This document shows positions 52,768 to 62,900 of a stretch of DNA of 64,000 nt, in pieces (the first letter of the stretch is position 1; each line of letters opens with the position of its first letter). Under the pieces are notes generated by a model. It was not told the origin of the DNA and made no database searches. It saw only the letters and a program-made list of their open reading frames with translations. The position numbers were made by a program, and so were the translations under genes. Where the stretch lies: positions 186,001 through 250,000 of the forward strand of contig JAMLHE010000001.1 in NCBI GenBank assembly GCA_023957315.1, read 5' to 3'. Source of the DNA: Candidatus Kapaibacterium sp. (GTDB lineage Bacteria > Bacteroidota > Ignavibacteria > Kapaibacteriales > UBA2268).

Positions 52768-53540
52768 TTAAAATTCAAAAACGAAATACCATCGTCTGAA
52801 TTTTCTGAAAAATAGCGGAATAAGACTTTGCCCTCAATTCGTTCGGACGAAATCGGACCAAAGTAACGTGAATCATAGCTTTTGCTGTAGTTTTCGCCTG
52901 TTACGAAATAATATGAGTTCTTGAAAATATAGACATTTGATGATTTGCCATTGACAAGAAAGTCCTTTCCGGTATCGAATACAGATTCATTCTCTGAACG
53001 CATCAAGGAAATATAAAAGTCGGAATTCACCGAATCATACTTGATTTCAGTACCTTTCGCAGGTAAAGCTGCTTTTTTATAGTGGTCTTCAAACTCTACC
53101 AAAGTAAAAAGATTGAAAGTTGTATTACCTTCAAAATGCTGGTAATTAACAGTATCTCCGGGAATAGCATCAACTTGTTTTGTTACATATCTGATAGATT
53201 TGAAATCGCCTTCGTAATCCTCGTCACGAAATACTATCACATCACCTCTTGACGGTTCTTTGTACCATAGGGCAAATCTAAGAGGGTTTTCGAGCGTAGT
53301 GAAAGGAATTATTGAGCCCAATCCGAAATAATAGCCGAGCCGACTCATCAGTACGTGGTCACCCTTTTTTAAGGTAGGCGACATCGAATCAGACTCGATT
53401 TTCAGGAATTCGAGAGTTGTAAATCTGAGCAAAAAAGTGACCAAAAGTATCAGAATCAGTACTTCAAAAAATGCAGATATGACAACTCGTAAAGAGTTTT
53501 TTTTTTGAGGTGAAACCTTTAATTCCGAATCGCTCATCAT
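52758..53540 (-). CDS. lepB: Signal peptidase I, second tandem copy
   Basis: A 260-residue type I signal peptidase. It has one N-terminal transmembrane helix (about 20-42) followed by the catalytic Ser in IESDSMSPTLKKGD near residue 52. The general-base Lys lies in YVTKQVDAIPGD, six residues before PGD as in E. coli LepB. GDVIVFR and a C-terminal box (YYFVTGENYSKSYDSRYFGPI) corresponding to box E (GDNRDNSxDSRxWG) are present. Box E is diverged: GENYSKSYDSR instead of GDNRDNSLDSR. The gene overlaps the first signal-peptidase gene by four bases. The diverged sequence suggests a distinct substrate range; this is inference. Confidence 0.9.
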   Translation of the reverse strand: MMSDSELKVSPQKKNSLRVVISAFFEVLILILLVTFLLRFTTLEFLKIESDSMSPTLKKGDHVLMSRLGYYFGLGSIIPFTTLENPLRFALWYKEPSRGDVIVFRDEDYEGDFKSIRYVTKQVDAIPGDTVNYQHFEGNTTFNLFTLVEFEDHYKKAALPAKGTEIKYDSVNSDFYISLMRSENESVFDTGKDFLVNGKSSNVYIFKNSYYFVTGENYSKSYDSRYFGPISSERIEGKVLFRYFSENSDDGISFLNFKWL

Positions 53541-54448
53541 CTGATAATTGTGCCAATTCTTGGTAATCGAACCGAGCCGAATTTGTCAACTATTTTAGAT
53601 AATGGAATATTTGTATCCCATGACCAATAAACAATCATTGGAGTACCAATCACATTATCATAAGGAATATAGCCCCAATAGCGGCTGTCGAGACTATTGT
53701 CTCGATTGTCGCCAAGCCCGAAGCAATAATCACGTTCAATTGTATAGCTTGAAACAGAGTTGCCATCAATCAAAATTCCGCTTGCAGTTGATGCCACTTC
53801 GTGTCCCTCGCGAGCAATAAGCACTTCCCATTCACGAATATTTTCAGGACTTAGCTCCACTACATCGCCTTTTTTCGGAATTCTTATAGGTCCCCAGTTA
53901 TCGCGAGTGAATCCCAATCCCGGAGGAAATGTACGCAATTTATCACCGGGATAAATAGGCAGCTCTCTATCAAATTTTCCATATTCGGCAAGTGGAACTT
54001 CTGTACCATTTACGATTAATTGCTTGTTTACAATTGAAATAGTATCTCCGGCTACGGCTACACAGCGTTTCAAGTAATAAACGAAATCAGCCGGCTTTAC
54101 TTCGTCACGGTCACCCGGGTAAATAAATACAATGACATCGCCTTTCTCGGGCTCTTTCAGTCCCGGAAATTTATAAAAGGGCAATGGAATATTCAAAAAT
54201 GGGATTAGTTGTGGTGTAGTTGGTCCGTAAATAAATTTATTGACAAAAAGGAAATCTCCTGTCATAACGGTTTTTTCCATCGAACCGGTAGGAACAACAA
54301 AAGATGCTACTGCAGCACCATTAATAATCATCACAACAATAATAGCACCTAAAATAGTTTTTACCCAGGAAATGACACTCTCTTGAAAAGTTTCGGGTTT
54401 CTTCTTAGCCGGTTTCGCAGTCTTAGCGAAATATTTCTTAATATCCAT
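53537..54448 (-). CDS. lepB: Signal peptidase I, first tandem copy
   Basis: A 303-residue type I signal peptidase that removes N-terminal signal peptides at the inner-membrane outer face. One transmembrane helix lies at about 29-52. The catalytic Ser is in FVVPTGSMEKTVMTGD and the catalytic Lys in YYLKRCVAVAGD. The canonical box E is GLGDNRDNSLDSRYWGYIP. Two inserts between boxes (around 150-230) are usual for Bacteroidota LepB. It lies 26 bases downstream of lepA, the classical lepA-lepB order, and overlaps a second signal-peptidase gene. It is the more conserved copy and the likely housekeeping enzyme. Confidence 0.95.
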   Translation of the reverse strand: MDIKKYFAKTAKPAKKKPETFQESVISWVKTILGAIIVVMIINGAAVASFVVPTGSMEKTVMTGDFLFVNKFIYGPTTPQLIPFLNIPLPFYKFPGLKEPEKGDVIVFIYPGDRDEVKPADFVYYLKRCVAVAGDTISIVNKQLIVNGTEVPLAEYGKFDRELPIYPGDKLRTFPPGLGFTRDNWGPIRIPKKGDVVELSPENIREWEVLIAREGHEVASTASGILIDGNSVSSYTIERDYCFGLGDNRDNSLDSRYWGYIPYDNVIGTPMIVYWSWDTNIPLSKIVDKFGSVRLPRIGTIIR

Positions 54449-54474
54449 TGCTTTTTGTATTTATTATCTAAAAA

Positions 54475-56292
54475 TTAATTGTCAATGCTGAGTACAGCCA
54501 AAAATGCTTCTTGCGGAATTTCAATACTTCCTACTTGTTTCATACGCTTCTTACCTGCTTTTTGTTTCTCAAGTAATTTACGTTTACGCGAAATGTCGCC
54601 ACCATAGCATTTGGCAGTTACATTTTTACGCAATGCTTTCACGGTCGAACGAGCGATAACTTTTTGCCCAATTGATGCTTGAATCACTACTTCGAACATT
54701 TGTCTGGGGATTAAATCCTTAAGCTTGTCGCATAATTTTTTACCCCAATCGTATGCCTTAGCTCTATGGACAATTGCCGATAATGCGTCAACAGGTTCGC
54801 CGTTGAGCATTATATCAAGTTTGACCAAATCACCTTTTCGATATTCCATGAATTCATAATCGAGTGAAGCATAGCCACGAGTGATTGATTTCAGTTTGTC
54901 GTAAAAGTCGAATACAACTTCAGCTAAGGGCAATTCCCATTGAATGTCAACACGTGTTGCAGACAGATAAATTTGATTTGTTAGCACTCCTCTTCTATCC
55001 ATGCACAATTTCATGATATTGCCCACATAATCATTTGGCGTGAGGGTTTGAGCCTTGATGTATGGCTCTTGAAGTTCTTCAATTTCGCCGAGTTTGGGTA
55101 ATTCTGCAGGATTGTCAACAAAAATAACATCACCGTTGGTTTTGAGTACTTTGTATCGTACGTTTGGAACTGTGGTAACAATTGTTTGGTTGAATTCGCG
55201 TTCGAGCCTTTCTTGGACAATTTCCATGTGCAAAAGCCCTAAAAATCCGCACCTGAAACCGAATCCGAGTGCATTAGATGATTCCGGTTCGTAAGTAATT
55301 GCCGAATCGTTTAGTACGAGTTTGTCCAAAGCTTCGCGTAAATTTTCGAAATCATCCGCATCCGCAGGGTAGATACCCGAAAATACCATCGGCTTAACGA
55401 CTTGAAATCCTTCGATAGCACCGACGCATTGATTTTTGAAATATGTAACAGTATCGCCGGCTTTGGTATCGTGCAAGTCTCTGATACTTGCTGTAAAATA
55501 CCCCACATTTCCCGCTGAAAGCTCTTTTGTTCGGTGGCGAGTCATGTACAAAATACCTACTTCTTCAGTCTCGTAAACTTTATTTGATGCCATAAACAAG
55601 ACTTTTTCGTTTTCGCGTAAAGTTCCCTCGAAAACACGAACATTTACAATTACGCCACGATATGCATCATAAATCGAATCATAAATCAAAGCTTTCAGAG
55701 GAGCATTGGGGTCGCCTTTTGGTGGTGGAATTCTCTTTACAATCGCTTCCAACATTTCATGAATGCCAATACCTTGTTTGGCGGATGCAAGCAAAATTTC
55801 ATCTTCCCCACAACCTATGAGCTCCATTACCTGTTGTTTTACGTCATCAACAGTTGTAATGGCACTCGGCAAATCAATTTTGTTCAATACAGGAATAATT
55901 TCCAAATCATTTCCAAGTGCGAGATATAGATTACTAATGGTTTGAGCTTCAATGCCTTGAGTGGCGTCAACGATTAACAGGGCGCCTTCGCATGCAGCAA
56001 GTGAGCGAGAAACTTCGTATGTAAAGTCAACATGGCCCGGAGTATCAATCAAATTTAAAATATATGTATTGCCGTCATCGGCTTTGTAGTCCATTTGGAT
56101 GGCGTGCAATTTAATGGTAATGCCACGTTCTTGCTCGAGTGGGTTATCATCTAAGATTTGGTTCATAACCATTTCCCGCTTGCTAACTCTTCCAGTCATT
56201 TCAAGCAAACGGTCTGCCAATGTTGATTTGCCATGGTCAATATGTGCAATAATACAAAAATTTCTAAATAGCTCTAAGGGAGTTGCGCTCAT
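54475..56292 (-). CDS. lepA: Elongation factor 4 (LepA)
   Basis: A ribosome-associated GTPase related to EF-G that affects translation fidelity and initiation. The 605-residue protein shows G1 [10 protein letters not shown] at about residue 15-24, the switch-I region QERGITI, G3 DTPGHVDF, G4 NKIDLP and G5 SAKQGIG. Domain II, an EF-G-like domain III and domain V follow. The LepA-specific C-terminal domain has [26 protein letters not shown] near the end. Length (about 600) and C-terminus are typical. It heads the unit lepA-lepB-lepB-DUF2459. Confidence 0.97.
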   Translation of the reverse strand: MSATPLELFRNFCIIAHIDHGKSTLADRLLEMTGRVSKREMVMNQILDDNPLEQERGITIKLHAIQMDYKADDGNTYILNLIDTPGHVDFTYEVSRSLAACEGALLIVDATQGIEAQTISNLYLALGNDLEIIPVLNKIDLPSAITTVDDVKQQVMELIGCGEDEILLASAKQGIGIHEMLEAIVKRIPPPKGDPNAPLKALIYDSIYDAYRGVIVNVRVFEGTLRENEKVLFMASNKVYETEEVGILYMTRHRTKELSAGNVGYFTASIRDLHDTKAGDTVTYFKNQCVGAIEGFQVVKPMVFSGIYPADADDFENLREALDKLVLNDSAITYEPESSNALGFGFRCGFLGLLHMEIVQERLEREFNQTIVTTVPNVRYKVLKTNGDVIFVDNPAELPKLGEIEELQEPYIKAQTLTPNDYVGNIMKLCMDRRGVLTNQIYLSATRVDIQWELPLAEVVFDFYDKLKSITRGYASLDYEFMEYRKGDLVKLDIMLNGEPVDALSAIVHRAKAYDWGKKLCDKLKDLIPRQMFEVVIQASIGQKVIARSTVKALRKNVTAKCYGGDISRKRKLLEKQKAGKKRMKQVGSIEIPQEAFLAVLSIDN

Positions 56293-56402
56293 TAATTTCT
56301 TTATTGAATTTCTAATTGAAATATTTTTCAGACTAACTATAGTTTTTCTTAGACGAAAGAGATGATTTTTTAATTAGACTTAAAGAGATTTATTATTGGG
56401 AC

Positions 56403-56436
56403 AAAAAAAAAGAGCCGACTCATGCGAGCCGACTCT
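56403..56436 (-). terminator. Rho-independent terminator of the 2045-residue surface-protein gene, with G-U pairs
   Basis: On the minus strand AGAGTCGGCTCGCATGAG continues to TCGGCTCT and folds into an 11-bp stem using two G-U pairs around a GCAT loop, then eight T. On the plus strand the same bases read as a direct repeat and the G-U pairs become A-C, so it works only in the minus direction. Confidence 0.8.
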
Positions 56437-56460
56437 AAAAATACTTTATTATTTATAGTC

Positions 56461-59400
56461 TTATTTAATTACTGCTATGCGTTGAATCAACTGAACACCG
56501 TTTGCTCTCATGACTACAGAGTAAATTCCGGAAGTCAGACGCAATGCGTTAGCATCAATATTGAGTTGGTACTGCCCGCCTGCAAGTCTTGAGTTAACAA
56601 GTTTTGCGACTTCGACACCTAATTGGTCAATTAGGACGATTTCGACAAATCCGTCAGAGGCAACTTCGTAAGAAATTACCGTAGTTGAATTTACAGGATT
56701 AGGAACTGCTGCACCAAGCAAGTAACCGTCTTTCATTTGGTCAGTAACGTCACTTGTAGATGATGATACAGTAACAATTGCTATTTCGGAAGTAACTTCA
56801 CCGCAAGCATTTGAAATCAATACATAGTAAGCTCCGGTATTCGATTCATCTACACTTTCAATCGTATAAGATACATCGTTTGCACCTGGAATTGCTTCGG
56901 TATCGAAATACCATTGGTAAATTAGGTCAGTACCTGTAGTTTCAACTTCAAGCATCAAATTATCACCAACTGTTAAATTAACTATCAGTTCCAAATCTTT
57001 CGTTATTGCAGGTAGGTCAGTGACTTCTAATACTGCAATATATGAGAGGAGTCCATAAGGTGATGATGGAACTTTAACTTCGCAATAGTATTCACCATTG
57101 AGTTCTGCTCTTGAATTGTTCACTGTCAATGTGTTTGAATGCGAACCGACGTAATCGTCATTGTCAAGCAGTGCAACACCGTCTTTGTGCCATCTGTACG
57201 AAATTGGCTCACCTGTCGAGGATGTTGCCGAAACACTAAAGCTAACAAATTCACCTTGACAAGGCGAAGTACTCATAGGTTGAGCTGTTATGCTAAATTC
57301 AGATTTGATTAATCCGAAGTTACTCACTGTATCATTGCCACATAATCCATAAACTACAACCCAATAATCATCACCATAATCAGAATCTTGGATGTTAGCA
57401 ATAATCAAACTGTTAGATTGAGTACCAATGAATCTTGGTGATTCTAATAGTGGGGCTGGTCCTCTGAACCACTGAACTTTAGGTTCAAATTCAGGAGGTG
57501 CACCATTGACGTGAGCTCTGACTACCCAATTGACCGAATTGCCAAGCATAACAGATTGTGTGGTAGGCTTCCTAGTAAATTCAGTAGGAGTTGCTACGTA
57601 AACTGCAGCAGGATTTGAAGTCACGATTTTTTGACCGGCGCAATCTTCTACAGTCAAACGGCATTGATAAATACCTGAATGGTCATATTCAACATTCGGT
57701 AGTATCAAAACACGTTTGTCAGCATAATAGTTTTCTTCGTTACTTATTTCAATACCATTTTTCAACCATCTGAATCCATAAATTGTTCCTTCGGCAAAAA
57801 CTTTGAGTGTAACTTCTTCGCCTGCACAAACAACCTGACTTTCCGGATGCTCTTCGATTGCAAAGAAATCCCATACTTTGACAGCTGTTGAGGGTGTTGG
57901 AACAAGTGGTGTTCCGCATGTAGTGCTACCTAAAATCATACAACGATAATCGGCAGATTCGTCAGGACTCATATTAGTCATCACAAGCGTTTGAGTATTG
58001 GCAGAAGGATATTCGTCAATGCTAAGGTCTATAAATCCTGTTCCTGTACTTTTTTGCCATTGATAGCCGAAAATAGTACCGTCGCCGGTTGCATGAATAG
58101 TAATGCTGCCATCTTTGCAAACGTAAGTCAAATCGCCTTCGTAATGCAACTGAGCATTTTCGAGTGGGTCAGAAATATTTACAAAACTGATATCCGAATA
58201 CAGATAATCAGGTCCGCAATTTCCGGGTCCCATCACTTTCAATCTGTAATGTCCAATAGCTGCTTCAGGATTATTCAAATCAAGTTGCACTTCGGGACTT
58301 GTTTCACCCTGCATCGGGATAAATGTGCTTGTACCTAATTTTCTAAATTCCCATTGATAACCGGTAATATTGCCCGTTGCAACGGTTCTGATTAGCAATT
58401 GTGGGTCAGTAGAACAGATATCTTCATCTTTAGGTTGTAATTCAAAAGCTATAGGCGTTTCAACTGCGACATGTTGTGTTTTAGTCATCAATTCAACATC
58501 CATAAACTTTGCTGTGGCATGATATGTAGCGGAATCAGACATTTGAAGTGACTCAAATTCCAATTTCTTAGATTTTGCACCACTAATACCATAATTATTT
58601 TTAAACCAAACAATATCTATACTTGATAAACCATCTCTTGTTATGTCATCGCCAAAAGTTAACTCGTAATCAAATGACAATGTGAGTGGGTTGTCAACAC
58701 AATAGACATTATATTCCGGTGTAAGTGTGTTATCCTCTGTCATGTTTAAATAAGCGATAACTTCATCAGCGCCTACATATGTTGAACTTTTGCGAAGCTC
58801 ACCATCGGAATCATATAGAACATCATCCATTCTTGGAATCATAAGGTTGGTGTTTCCAACACTACTGCCATTTAAGTGTAAATCAGTATCACTAATATGA
58901 TTTGTTGTTACCGAGAATGAGTTGACATCTTTTCCGGTCATATTTTTCCATGCTGTCAAAGTTGTAGCAACATTTGAGAATGGATAAGAAGTACCGTATC
59001 CGCCATACTTACCATGGTCACCGCCGACTGTATAATTATTATTATCAAGTATGCTCAATACATTAGTAAGATTACTAGTGCTATACAAAAATATGTTAAA
59101 GGAACTCGTGCCGTTAACACCCGAAATTGAGTTGTGAAGTATATTTCCTCTTACATCGTTATTCAAATACGAAGATGAAAATATTATATTTGCTGTAAGT
59201 GATGGTTGAGAGCCTGCAGTAGCCTGACTGCCTTTCATTATGATAGTATTGTGCCAAATCTTGTGCCCTGAGCCCGAGGCAACACGAATACCGAAAGGAT
59301 TTCCTGTGGTAGAAGTTGAGCTCATTCGACTTGTGGTGATATCAAATATATAATTATTCATAATTGAATGACCCGTTCCGCCTAAGATGTTAACACCGTA

Positions 59401-62400
59401 ACAACCAACTGTGCTTGATGCAGTTTGCTTTAATCCATGAATTATATTATTTTCGATAAGGGCGTTAGTTGATGTCGAACCATCTATTTCAATCCCCGTA
59501 CGTGAAGTGCTATAAGCTGTGGTGAAATTAAATATTTTATTCCCACGAATTACAGCATTATCTGTAAGATAAACATCAATACCTTTGACGGAAATCTCAC
59601 TGCCGGAAGTAGTCGAACCTATTTCATTGTTTTCAATCAACAAATTTTGTAACAGACCGGATGTCTTACCGAAAGCAGAAATCCCATATGAACATTTGTA
59701 GATTTCATTATTACGGATAGTTAAATTATTCACATTTTCACTTGAAGCATTCGTACTCGTACTTATTAAACCATCAGTAACTATTATTCCATACGAGCCG
59801 ACTGTGCTCATAATATAGTTGTTGAAGATTACACAATTTTGAATTGTAACGAATTTGCCGCCATCTAACATAGCACCACCGCTTCCGATTGCTATCGCAG
59901 CATTATATCCTGTAGATTGTTGGTTGGTAATTTCGAGGTAACGACCGTCACCGTCAAAACTTCCGTCGAATGTTACATAACTTGCACCGAGCAGGGTAAT
60001 GATAGACCCACCGGCAAGAGTGCCTGAAAGTCTTTTGACTTTAGCTTCGCTTGGTTTGAATGTGACGTTATAATATTCGGCGCCTTCGTATAATAATTTA
60101 CCGAGTGCAATAGAACCTGACTCAGAAATATCCGTAGAAATGACTACTTCGACATCGCCTGTCAAAATACCATTATTTAAGTATTCGAATACTCCACCTA
60201 CATCGGTTAGAGTAGCATAATCTTTACCGGAGCCGCTACCTACTGTAATTTCGCCTTCAATAGCTTCTGCTATTTTGAAGTTATCTGAATCGTAGAATGG
60301 AAAGTTTTCAGCTGTCAAACTTGTAGAAGTTGGATTGACAGAGAAAAAGCCCTTGGAAACACTAATGTTGCCCGCCGGAGCAACATCTTTTGCAACAATA
60401 AAGTATTCGTAAACATCTCCAACTTCCATACCATCATAAATTTTGTTGTAATCCAATGTAAATGAATATTCGTCGCCACTTATTGTAGCAGTTGCATATT
60501 TCCATCCGTCTTGAGTTGAACTATTCCCCACCCAAGAATTACTATTTTTGATAGCTCTGTAATATAGTCTTGGTGCTGAAGTAGTTTTGTTGACTGCAGT
60601 ATAATCAGTAATAGTAGCTACAAGGACTCGGTTGTCTGTACTTGTTGTAGAAGCAAATCTTTCAAATACAATATCAGGACCCAATAGGTCTGCGGCTTTT
60701 TCATATGCACCCGGAGTCGGGTTAGTAGCCGAACGTTGTTCTCCGGTAATATCATATTCAACCTCACTAAGACCTATACCTTTTCCAATTACTTGTGAAC
60801 CCGGGACGGGCGCGTTATTAGTGGTTGAGTTAAACTCGGTGAAAATATTCATAGAATTAGATTCACGAGATGTAGCTGATTGCCAACCTGATAAGTTTGT
60901 AATATCGGAATTTAAGTATCCAATCATGCCATAATCACCACCGGCATAATAGTTATTGTAATCCATTGTAGAGTTGTTCAAATTATTTGTACTTACAAGA
61001 TAAACACAGAATGAACGCGACCCGGACAAACCTTCGAGAGTGTTGGAAAACAGGTTATTTCTCAAGTCAATTGTGTTGACTGCAGTTGAAGTAATCATGA
61101 GGCATGACGAAAGAGTTCCTGACGTGCCGGTTTCAATTTGTTCGCCATTAAGTTGCACACTATTATGCCAAATTTTATATCCTGTACCGCCTGTAATCGA
61201 AATACCGAATGGATTAGTTGTTGTGCCTGATGTGCTCCATTGGGTTGTTCGTATGTTCGCAATTGAGTTGTTTATTATTTGTGTATTGCTTGATGTACTT
61301 GAAATTTCAATTCCCCATGCTCCTGTAGTACTTGAACCATTTGCTGTAATACCGAAAATTTCATTATTGGATAATTCGCCATCGGCTACGGTCGCAAAAG
61401 AAATTCCACGAGAATAAGTTGATGCAGTTTGGTTGCTAACGATATTATTAAGCGCTTTTGACTTGCCGGAACTATTAATACGGATACCGTAAGAAGCGCC
61501 ACTTGAATTCATTAAATTATCTAAATAATTTCGCTGTACAGTAGATTCAGCACTCGAAGTCAAATAAATTCCGTACATTGTTCCTGCGTTATATATATTG
61601 GTAATCCTATTGTCCTCTACAGTGGAATAGGCACAACTACTTAAATAAATATTATATAATGTAGTTGGCGAACTCATATTGTCAATTTTGTTATTATATA
61701 ATTCTGTGTAAGGGCTTTGAAGTATATAGCATCCGTACAAAGTTGACCCGGATTTGAAATTGGAAAATGTATTGTCGTAAATTTTTGATTCATTACCATA
61801 ATAGAAGTAAAGACCATAAACTGTACTTGTGCGTTCAAGTCTATCAAAAGTATTATCGTAAATTTCAGCACCATCTGTATAATATATATACATCCCATAC
61901 CAAGCTACTGTTTCGGTTGCGTCAGATGAACCCAAGTGATTTCCATATATCTTTAAGTTTTTCATTCTGCCGGCTGATGTTCCATATGCTCTAATACCAT
62001 AATAGAGTTTTTTGAATGTACAGTACGCAATTGTGTTATTGTCATTGCCGGCACCTGAGCCGGTCAAAGATGTGCTGACACTCATTACAATGCCATAACT
62101 TGCTGTAATAGAACCGCCAATAATATTAATGTTTCGGATAGTATTATTAGAGGCACCGCCACCACCGGTTGTATTACTATCTAACCAAATAACAGTAGTG
62201 GAAGTACTTGTGCTTGTATTTTCTATTGTTAATTTGTTTGCTGTACCTGATTGGTTCTGGCGACCGTCGAAAGTGACGTCATCAGCACCACGTAATTCGA
62301 TAAGTGCAGTGGCTTGATTGCCGGAAATTTTATATTCGCCTGTCGGATAAATCACAACCGAAGTATAATCAGCACTACCTTGACCCGAGGCGTTCAAAAT

Positions 62401-62598
62401 CGCCCTGGAGGTTTCTGAAATATCACCGGTAATTTTAGCAACAATATTGCCTGTATGGGTACCATTATTAATGGCGCTAAAAGCAGCAGACAATGTTGAG
62501 TATTCGGTCGAGCCGATTTCTACTTTTGCATTAGCTTGCTGGACATAAATTGTAAATGCAAAAAGAAAGACAAAAAATCTTGTACAGATTTTTTTCAT
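56461..62598 (-). CDS. Giant (2045 aa) beta-helix and Ig-repeat surface protein with T9SS sorting domain
   Basis: The start is ATG 62598 after GAGG, giving signal peptide KICTRFFVFLFAFTIYVQQANA; the ORF to 62610 adds four residues. Two right-handed beta-helix regions are seen: about 80-600 with repeated YGxY(I/L)xxSxxxxxxxNxIxN rungs (YGIYLTSSAEST, YGCYILQSPYTE), and about 830-1300, each opening with an FSAINNG- or YLNNG-type cap and TFDG. A beta-sandwich linker lies at about 640-800. At least five Ig-like modules span about 1330-1950 (YQWEFRKLG, YQWQKSTG, FRWLKNG, YRWHKDG, YQWYFD). The sorting domain is LLGAAVPNPV to IQRIAVIK. Ser, Thr and Asn are abundant. A tethered adhesin or polysaccharide-binding role is likely; no catalytic site is recognisable. 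The last two Ig modules match those of the three other giant proteins here. Confidence 0.87.
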   Translation of the reverse strand: MKKICTRFFVFLFAFTIYVQQANAKVEIGSTEYSTLSAAFSAINNGTHTGNIVAKITGDISETSRAILNASGQGSADYTSVVIYPTGEYKISGNQATALIELRGADDVTFDGRQNQSGTANKLTIENTSTSTSTTVIWLDSNTTGGGGASNNTIRNINIIGGSITASYGIVMSVSTSLTGSGAGNDNNTIAYCTFKKLYYGIRAYGTSAGRMKNLKIYGNHLGSSDATETVAWYGMYIYYTDGAEIYDNTFDRLERTSTVYGLYFYYGNESKIYDNTFSNFKSGSTLYGCYILQSPYTELYNNKIDNMSSPTTLYNIYLSSCAYSTVEDNRITNIYNAGTMYGIYLTSSAESTVQRNYLDNLMNSSGASYGIRINSSGKSKALNNIVSNQTASTYSRGISFATVADGELSNNEIFGITANGSSTTGAWGIEISSTSSNTQIINNSIANIRTTQWSTSGTTTNPFGISITGGTGYKIWHNSVQLNGEQIETGTSGTLSSCLMITSTAVNTIDLRNNLFSNTLEGLSGSRSFCVYLVSTNNLNNSTMDYNNYYAGGDYGMIGYLNSDITNLSGWQSATSRESNSMNIFTEFNSTTNNAPVPGSQVIGKGIGLSEVEYDITGEQRSATNPTPGAYEKAADLLGPDIVFERFASTTSTDNRVLVATITDYTAVNKTTSAPRLYYRAIKNSNSWVGNSSTQDGWKYATATISGDEYSFTLDYNKIYDGMEVGDVYEYFIVAKDVAPAGNISVSKGFFSVNPTSTSLTAENFPFYDSDNFKIAEAIEGEITVGSGSGKDYATLTDVGGVFEYLNNGILTGDVEVVISTDISESGSIALGKLLYEGAEYYNVTFKPSEAKVKRLSGTLAGGSIITLLGASYVTFDGSFDGDGRYLEITNQQSTGYNAAIAIGSGGAMLDGGKFVTIQNCVIFNNYIMSTVGSYGIIVTDGLISTSTNASSENVNNLTIRNNEIYKCSYGISAFGKTSGLLQNLLIENNEIGSTTSGSEISVKGIDVYLTDNAVIRGNKIFNFTTAYSTSRTGIEIDGSTSTNALIENNIIHGLKQTASSTVGCYGVNILGGTGHSIMNNYIFDITTSRMSSTSTTGNPFGIRVASGSGHKIWHNTIIMKGSQATAGSQPSLTANIIFSSSYLNNDVRGNILHNSISGVNGTSSFNIFLYSTSNLTNVLSILDNNNYTVGGDHGKYGGYGTSYPFSNVATTLTAWKNMTGKDVNSFSVTTNHISDTDLHLNGSSVGNTNLMIPRMDDVLYDSDGELRKSSTYVGADEVIAYLNMTEDNTLTPEYNVYCVDNPLTLSFDYELTFGDDITRDGLSSIDIVWFKNNYGISGAKSKKLEFESLQMSDSATYHATAKFMDVELMTKTQHVAVETPIAFELQPKDEDICSTDPQLLIRTVATGNITGYQWEFRKLGTSTFIPMQGETSPEVQLDLNNPEAAIGHYRLKVMGPGNCGPDYLYSDISFVNISDPLENAQLHYEGDLTYVCKDGSITIHATGDGTIFGYQWQKSTGTGFIDLSIDEYPSANTQTLVMTNMSPDESADYRCMILGSTTCGTPLVPTPSTAVKVWDFFAIEEHPESQVVCAGEEVTLKVFAEGTIYGFRWLKNGIEISNEENYYADKRVLILPNVEYDHSGIYQCRLTVEDCAGQKIVTSNPAAVYVATPTEFTRKPTTQSVMLGNSVNWVVRAHVNGAPPEFEPKVQWFRGPAPLLESPRFIGTQSNSLIIANIQDSDYGDDYWVVVYGLCGNDTVSNFGLIKSEFSITAQPMSTSPCQGEFVSFSVSATSSTGEPISYRWHKDGVALLDNDDYVGSHSNTLTVNNSRAELNGEYYCEVKVPSSPYGLLSYIAVLEVTDLPAITKDLELIVNLTVGDNLMLEVETTGTDLIYQWYFDTEAIPGANDVSYTIESVDESNTGAYYVLISNACGEVTSEIAIVTVSSSTSDVTDQMKDGYLLGAAVPNPVNSTTVISYEVASDGFVEIVLIDQLGVEVAKLVNSRLAGGQYQLNIDANALRLTSGIYSVVMRANGVQLIQRIAVIK

Positions 62599-62840
62599 AA
62601 TAAACCTCAAATGATAAATTTTACATACTATCTATATTATAAAATGAATACTCAACCCAATAAGCAAAAAATAATGATACTCTACATTTTTATAGAGCTT
62701 AGTTTCATAATATCAAAATAATTATTTGCTAAGATATGCTTTTGGGCTTAAATAAAAAAGCAAAATCGTATTCAGTGCACGAAAAGCATCAAAATATGGC
62801 ATTTTTCTACATTTGTTAATTGATAGTGAAGTTATTATGA

Positions 62841-62877
62841 AAAAAAACTCACTCGTGATTAACATTCACGAGTGAGT
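62841..62877 (-). terminator. Rho-independent terminator of ppdK
   Basis: A perfect 12-bp stem ACTCACTCGTGA / TCACGAGTGAGT with a 7-base loop; on the minus strand it is followed by seven T (A at 62841-62847). Confidence 0.93.
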
Positions 62878-62900
62878 ATAATGATAAAATTTTAATATAT

